Source: Notospermus geniculatus
Lineage: Eukaryota; Nemertea; Pilidiophora; Heteronemertea; Lineidae
Length of the DNA stretch: 64,000 nt
Direction: 5' to 3'
NCBI GenBank assembly: GCA_002633025.1
Contig: NMRB01000444.1
Coordinates: forward strand, 199,329-263,328
Position 1 is the stretch's first letter. Each line of letters opens with the position of its first letter. Under the pieces are notes generated by a model. The model saw only the letters and a list, made by a program, of their open reading frames with translations. It searched no databases and was not told the DNA's origin. Below, piece after piece: positions 59,410 to 64,000 of the stretch. Both the position numbers and the translations under genes were made by a program.

Positions 59410-59838
59410 GCCGCACACTATGCACCGCTACTCACTCCCCAGTTCGGCCGAAATATAGTGCAACCTCATCTACAGGCGTGCGTAGTGTATAGAACCATAG
59501 AACCACATATTATAGCATTATCCTGCATCGAGGTTTTGGGAATCCCCTTGGGGAATCCCCAATGCTGTGTATAGTCTTGCGCAGCCAGCCACACTACTTA
59601 CTGCTACGGTTCCCCAGATTCGAAACAGCGGCTGGGTGACCGAGACTATGCTCGTCGATTATAACCCCAGGGTTTCTGCCAGAAATATTTTTGAGGGTAT
59701 GCAGCTCTTCAAAATCAGCAAAAAACCCCAGGAAATTAAAGAAAATAGCCCTTTTCTGTTCCTTTGAGGGTACTCACTGCGTACCCTGCGTACCCTCTGG
59801 CGGAAACACTGAACCCATCTGTCTATAGTGTCTGGCTT
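59410..59838 (+). repeat. Dispersed 270-bp repeat, copy B, interrupted
   Basis: Matches 31036-31305 apart from the 144-bp insertion at 59668-59811 and a short duplication (agaaccatagaaccacat). Confidence 0.85.
59668..59811. mobile_element. CAGGGTTTC family element, copy 1 (5-bp target)
   Basis: The ends CAGGGTTTCTGCCAG and CTGGCGGAAACACTG are flanked by AACCC on both sides (59663-59667, 59812-59816). The uninterrupted site is at 31279-31283 in the other copy of the host repeat. The interior has AGGGTA/TACCCT words. Confidence 0.88.
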
Positions 59839-60417
59839 GAAGAGTGTCCTCCCCTGTTCACTCGGCCAGCTCTTCGGCCAAAATCCATGGCAAAACCAGA
59901 CGTTATCGCCACTCCATACACGGCTACAGTGTATGGAAATGGCGGATGTGCTGTCTGGTATGTCTGGCACATTGCCATGCCACGTGTGAGAGAATACCTG
60001 TGATAAATTGACTGAAAACAAGCCACGTGAATAATTCGGATAACGTCCAAATGAGAAACAAAGTATCTAAATATCAGAACATTTTCACAAACTGAAAAAG
60101 CCGCCAAAATTCACGTCTAAATTCCAATATGAAATGTGGTTTATAGTTGTGAAACACACGGCATGGCTACCACATGGTTTATGAATGGAACATTCGAACA
60201 TTCATTGAGTGACGTCAACTGAATGTTTCAGAACCTTGGAGCACAAGAAAAATCACCCAAGAGTGGTAAAATTTCAAGTCTTTTCAAAACATTGCTACAC
60301 ACTAAACAGTACATCATGTAATACACATAATGTTAATTGAAATATTAAAATAAAATTTTTTTGAAAGTAGGCCCAAATCTCTTTTTCTAGGCACTGTCAA
60401 TGAACACCGGTAAATAA

Positions 60418-60561
60418 CTGCTTCCGCCAGAGGGTACTAAGGGTTATATGGTAGTGCCCTCAAAGGAACAGAAAAGGGACATTTTCTTAAAATTTCATGG
60501 GTTTTTTTTGTTGATTTCGAAGAAATTAGTACCCTCCCAAAAATTTCTGGCGAAGACTCTG
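60418..60561. mobile_element. CAGGGTTTC family element, copy 2 (5-bp target)
   Basis: 144 bp, opposite orientation to copy 1. The ends CTGCTTCCGCCAG and CTGGCGAAGACTCTG are flanked by AATAA on both sides (60413-60417, 60562-60566). The left block has one AATAA at 25144-25148. Confidence 0.85.
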
Positions 60562-61052
60562 AATAACGCAAAATGAAATCAAAAATCTGATTTATGAAAC
60601 ATACTTAGTAATTCATGATAAAAAAATTATTGCAAACAATCTGTTTTTTATTCAAATAAATATTCTGTTTTGAGTTCATGAAAGACTGAGGGTGGGGACT
60701 TTCAATCCAAATTATTTTGTTCCGTTTACTAATTTAGGCCACAGAACTACATGTAGCCAGTGCAGTGGGTATAGCAACCAAAGATGTAACTGCACTTCCT
60801 GTCTTGGGAGTGAGTAACATAGTCAGTAATGAGTATGATAATCAGAATACGACCTGAACAGTCAGATACATGTATCAGAGGCTGAATTGTACCTGGCTGT
60901 GTTGTGGTACAGATTCAATCACAACACAAATATGACAACAAGTAGGACCAAAACCAAAGTAATTTACAAATTACATACTTCAAATTCTGACACATTTCTG
61001 AGCATTGGCGTGAACAATATTTTTCATTTATCGAGTCAGACCAACTTGATTC

Positions 61053-61670
61053 AATCGACGTCATCTTCGGAGGTACTCGGCTACATTCGGGCGGCCATCG
61101 TAACCTACCTCGACTGTATATAGGAGCCTCGGCGTAGTAATCATCTCGCAAATCACGAGATAATTCAGTGATTCGCCGCGGTGAGTGGGTCGTCTGTGAC
61201 ATTGACCGTAACCTTCCGCACTTGATGATATAGTGCAGACCAATGCTGATACTTTTTCACGTATAAATGGGTTCTTTGCGCATTATATCGGTGGGATAAT
61301 TTTATTTATTGTAGAATCTGAAGTTATTCAATGGATTAAGGCACATTTTAGGCAGTAATAACACCGAGGATGGACAACGTTACAATGTCGAAACAAAATG
61401 GCCGACCAGCCTTCACTTCACCACTTGAGAAGTTCAACCTGCTGCTATAGCCTGAGTGACCCTTCATCAGGTAAGGTAACATGCTTCAACTCATATTTCT
61501 ATGTGTAGCAACACTCACAACCCCTAATTGGTAACTTTGATCATTCAGATCGATAGATTTGAACAGTCTTGTTGAGCATGACCGAAGAAGTAGATCCCGG
61601 GGCAAGATGGCGCTGTCAGATACATCAGAGATACGATGTTGGCACGAATCGGTCTCTGACGTTCAGATTG
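61053..61670. mobile_element. 618-bp insertion with 11-bp target duplication
   Basis: Flanked by the exact repeat caacttgattc (61042-61052, 61671-61681). The left block has a single related site near 25608. There are no terminal inverted repeats, so retroposition is likely. On the minus strand it contains CCTGATGAAGGGTCACTC, and on the plus strand aatgtcgaaac, words that recall hammerhead cores, though not in a foldable order. No coding domain recognised. Confidence 0.6.
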
Positions 61671-62190
61671 CAACTTGATTCTCTCATTCAATCTGGCCAG
61701 ATGCCAATTCCAATAAACACACCTCTCCAACAAATAGGCCAAAAGATAAGGCCTATCAGAACAAATGTTGTGTTGCTGGTGGCATCCAAAATAAATTTCA
61801 GGGTCGGACGGTCGGAAGAAAATTTTATTTTTTCTTACTAAGATACTGTAGTACGCTAGACATTGGTAGGTACATGTATTACACCAGAGCACATGTTGCT
61901 ATTGTTTGTAAACAAACCACTGTGGACCAATCAGATGTCGAGATATGATCATTTGACCCGCATGACATCATTGTGCAGGACATATTTTCTGGATAGCCAA
62001 CCCACATCAAATCCACAATCATCTGCACAATGACATTGATACATGTGATAGGGAAGCAAAAAGACTTGAAATTTTACCACTCTTGGGTGATTTTTCTTTG
62101 AAGTCAAAGGTAGAGATAAAGATTATGTGAGAATAAAGGGAAAATAAGAATCCTACGTCATGTACATGTAGTACCACAGAGCCCTTATAC

Positions 62191-62678
62191 TAGTGTCCCA
62201 CTGGCGAATTTTGGCCTGCGACAAGGGACGAATGAAAAAATCGTAGCATTTCGTAACTGTTCGTAGACTGTCGTCTATGTTCGCAGTGATTCGCTGGCTC
62301 GCAGAAAAATTTTCAAAATGTTCAAAATTTGCCTGCGACAAAATTTCATTCGCAGTCAGTCGAAGTTATCTCGTATATAGTCGCACCCATGTCGTACATA
62401 GTCGTACAGAATCGTAGGTCTTGAAGAGTAACCTCGACTATCTACGACAGTCTGCGACTAGCTACGAGTAATGTGCGAAGAAACCACGAGCATCTACGTT
62501 TATCTACGACCAAGCACGACTAAACTTCGTCTGGGCCTGCGAGTGTTTGACGAATCAGCGACAAATTGACAACTCGCCAAAAACTACGTATAATGCTAAA
62601 TATCGCAGCTTGTCGAGGGTATATCGCAGTCTTCAGATTCGCCCCTTGTCGTGGGCAAAAGTCGCCAGTGGGACACTA
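62191..62678. mobile_element. TIR element built of CTACGA words
   Basis: The ends tagtgtcccactggcga and tcgccagtgggacacta are exact 17-bp complements. The interior consists largely of TCGTAG/CTACGA, GCGAC/GTCGC and TCGCAG words in both orientations. Confidence 0.75.
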
Positions 62679-62995
62679 CCATAAGTCTAACATGTTTAAA
62701 CCATGAAACAAAGTAACCTGTTAGTGTTAACCAGAGCAGTGCATTGTGTTAGCTGGTTAGGCCTAGGCCTACTGTTGTTGTTCCCAGTAAAAATGAACCA
62801 TCCCATGGACTGCGGCCAAATAACAGTGAAGTTCATGGTAAAAAAACTTCTCTTATTTGTCCGCAGTTCATTCATGGTTCAACTTCTTCAACCATAAGTT
62901 GATGGTCATTTTTTCCTTACAATCCTTTTGCAACCATTTTTTAGATGGGGATGATGTGATCAGATATGGACCCATCGCCATCCCCGAGATTCACC

Positions 62996-63287
62996 CAGGG
63001 TTTCCGCCAGGATTTTTTTCCAGGGTACGACCTGGGGGGGGGGAGAAAAAAAATTTAAAAAAAATTTTTAAAAAAAAATTTTTTTCTGTTAATAATGGCC
63101 TCCAGAGTCATTTTTTACACTCCAAAATGCAAAATTAGTCTTCCTTCTGCATGAAAGTTGCATTTGAAATGTAACAAATTTAAGAAAAAACATTACTGAA
63201 GTGATTATTTCAGGGTACTATATCGTACCCTCAAATTTCTTTAGGGTACTATATTTGTACCCAAAGTACCCTCTGGCGGGGACCCTG
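62996..63287. mobile_element. CAGGGTTTC family element, copy 3 (5-bp target)
   Basis: The ends CAGGGTTTCCGCCAG and CTGGCGGGGACCCTG are flanked by TCACC on both sides (62991-62995, 63288-63292). It is longer (292 bp), with A/T-run expansion near 63045-63085 and inner gggtac/gtaccc pairs. Confidence 0.85.
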
Positions 63288-63309
63288 TCACCGTACCAGG
63301 AATGGTAAG

Positions 63310-63481
63310 TTAAAGGAGCTGGACGTCCAAGTTGTAAACACTCGCTCACTGGTTCTCTATCCATGCGACGCCTGCGGTGCTGCCACCTATTGTCGGTGAT
63401 ATGTACTGACGTGAATATCGTGAGTGAGTTGCATTGGACCGGGCACCAGTCTAACGATCACGGGGCGCTACTGGTGCTGCC
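63310..63481 (+). repeat. Truncated copy of the 55.2-kb foldback
   Basis: From ttaaaggagctggacgtcca through gggcgctactggtg it matches 55169-55340; the second arm is missing. Confidence 0.8.
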
Positions 63482-63595
63482 CTGTGGGGACATTCAAGAA
63501 CAGAAAGACACGTAGTGCGTTCCCCCATTGTCACGTTGCGGCTTAATCGGTCAACCTTTTGTTGGGGCATTAGCAAACGGGGGCACTGAAAAATA

Positions 63596-64000
63596 CAGTC
63601 GAACCTCTCTATTAAGGACACCTTCAGGACTGATATTGATAAATGCTGTCCTTAATGAGGAACCGGACGAACTAACGTCACGACGTGGCGCTGCGATCGA
63701 TGAGACCGAAGTTTCTTTTTTCAACGTGATTTCCAGTCATTTCCATTAACTTCTGGCGTGAAATAAACCCTATTTTTTCGGTCGCATGACATCAAAATTT
63801 ACACCATCTTGTCGCGGATGAAAATTTCTGCAATTTCTTTGCTTTTTCCCTTAAAATAAAGAGGTAGGATGGCGATAACGGCAACGTCATATCTCATTTT
63901 TTCCTGTAGAAAAATGTACAGCAGATTTTTTCATGACGCAACGTCAGCACATAAAACGACGTCAATGACGTCGGTTCGGTCACATCGATCGCTGCGCCGA
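63596..64000 (+). mobile_element. pogo/Tigger-like element, 5' end
   Basis: Begins CAGTCGAACCTCTCTATTAA after TA, the usual start of pogo/Tigger-type elements. It runs out of the window, so size and coding content are unknown. The stretch tgaggaaccggacgaacta resembles 30206-30227. Confidence 0.5.

Larger units (their letters stand above)
28256..61739. repeat. Right block of segmental duplication
   Basis: Collinear counterpart of 6648-25663, longer because of more insertions and a non-homologous segment at about 32100-41725. It carries SLC28 copy 2. The order of markers is the same as in the left block, so the arrangement is head to tail with a spacer of about 2.6 kb. Confidence 0.88.

Overview
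The window is nuclear DNA from an animal, most likely a marine invertebrate. The evidence is spliced genes with GT-AG introns, proteins of metazoan families (SEC22A/C-like, SLC28 concentrative nucleoside transporter), a tRNA-derived SINE, a CR1/L2-like LINE fragment and very dense small inverted-repeat elements. The phylum cannot be settled from this sequence. There are three assembly gaps (4565-5140, 28379-28854, 52883-53405).

Layout. At 0.2-3.1 kb on the plus strand lies a complete six-exon SEC22A/C-like gene (304 aa). From about 6.65 kb on, the window is a head-to-tail segmental duplication: left block about 6648-25663 (19 kb), a spacer of about 2.6 kb, then right block about 28256-61739 (33 kb). 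Each block carries one intact 11-exon SLC28 gene on the minus strand (664 and 669 aa), with the same intron phases and nearly identical membrane domains. The blocks differ mainly in the mobile elements that landed in each after duplication. Between about 9.46-13.0 kb (left) and 32.1-41.7 kb (right) the blocks are not homologous.

Because the blocks are paralogous, many insertions have an uninterrupted empty site in the partner, which fixes element ends and target-site duplications (TSDs) at base level. Classes seen: TTAA-flanked elements, TTA-flanked elements, a family with 5-bp TSDs (three copies), a CAG-flanked family (two copies), a Mutator-like element with 92-bp terminal repeats and a 9-bp TSD, an element with a 7-bp TSD, a SINE, and three copies of a 219-237 bp hairpin element with 13-15 bp TSDs. 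The arms of the hairpin element resemble hammerhead ribozymes; this is the most unusual item.

Other possible coding sequence: a ShKT-like cysteine-rich 3' exon at 9.2 kb (minus strand) whose right-block copy is broken; a PAN/Apple-like exon at 38.2 kb; and a CR1/L2-like LINE fragment at 26.7 kb. No rRNA gene, bona fide tRNA gene, CRISPR array or viral genome was seen. Exon boundaries were read by eye from splice consensus, reading-frame continuity and similarity to remembered vertebrate homologues; no alignment program was run.
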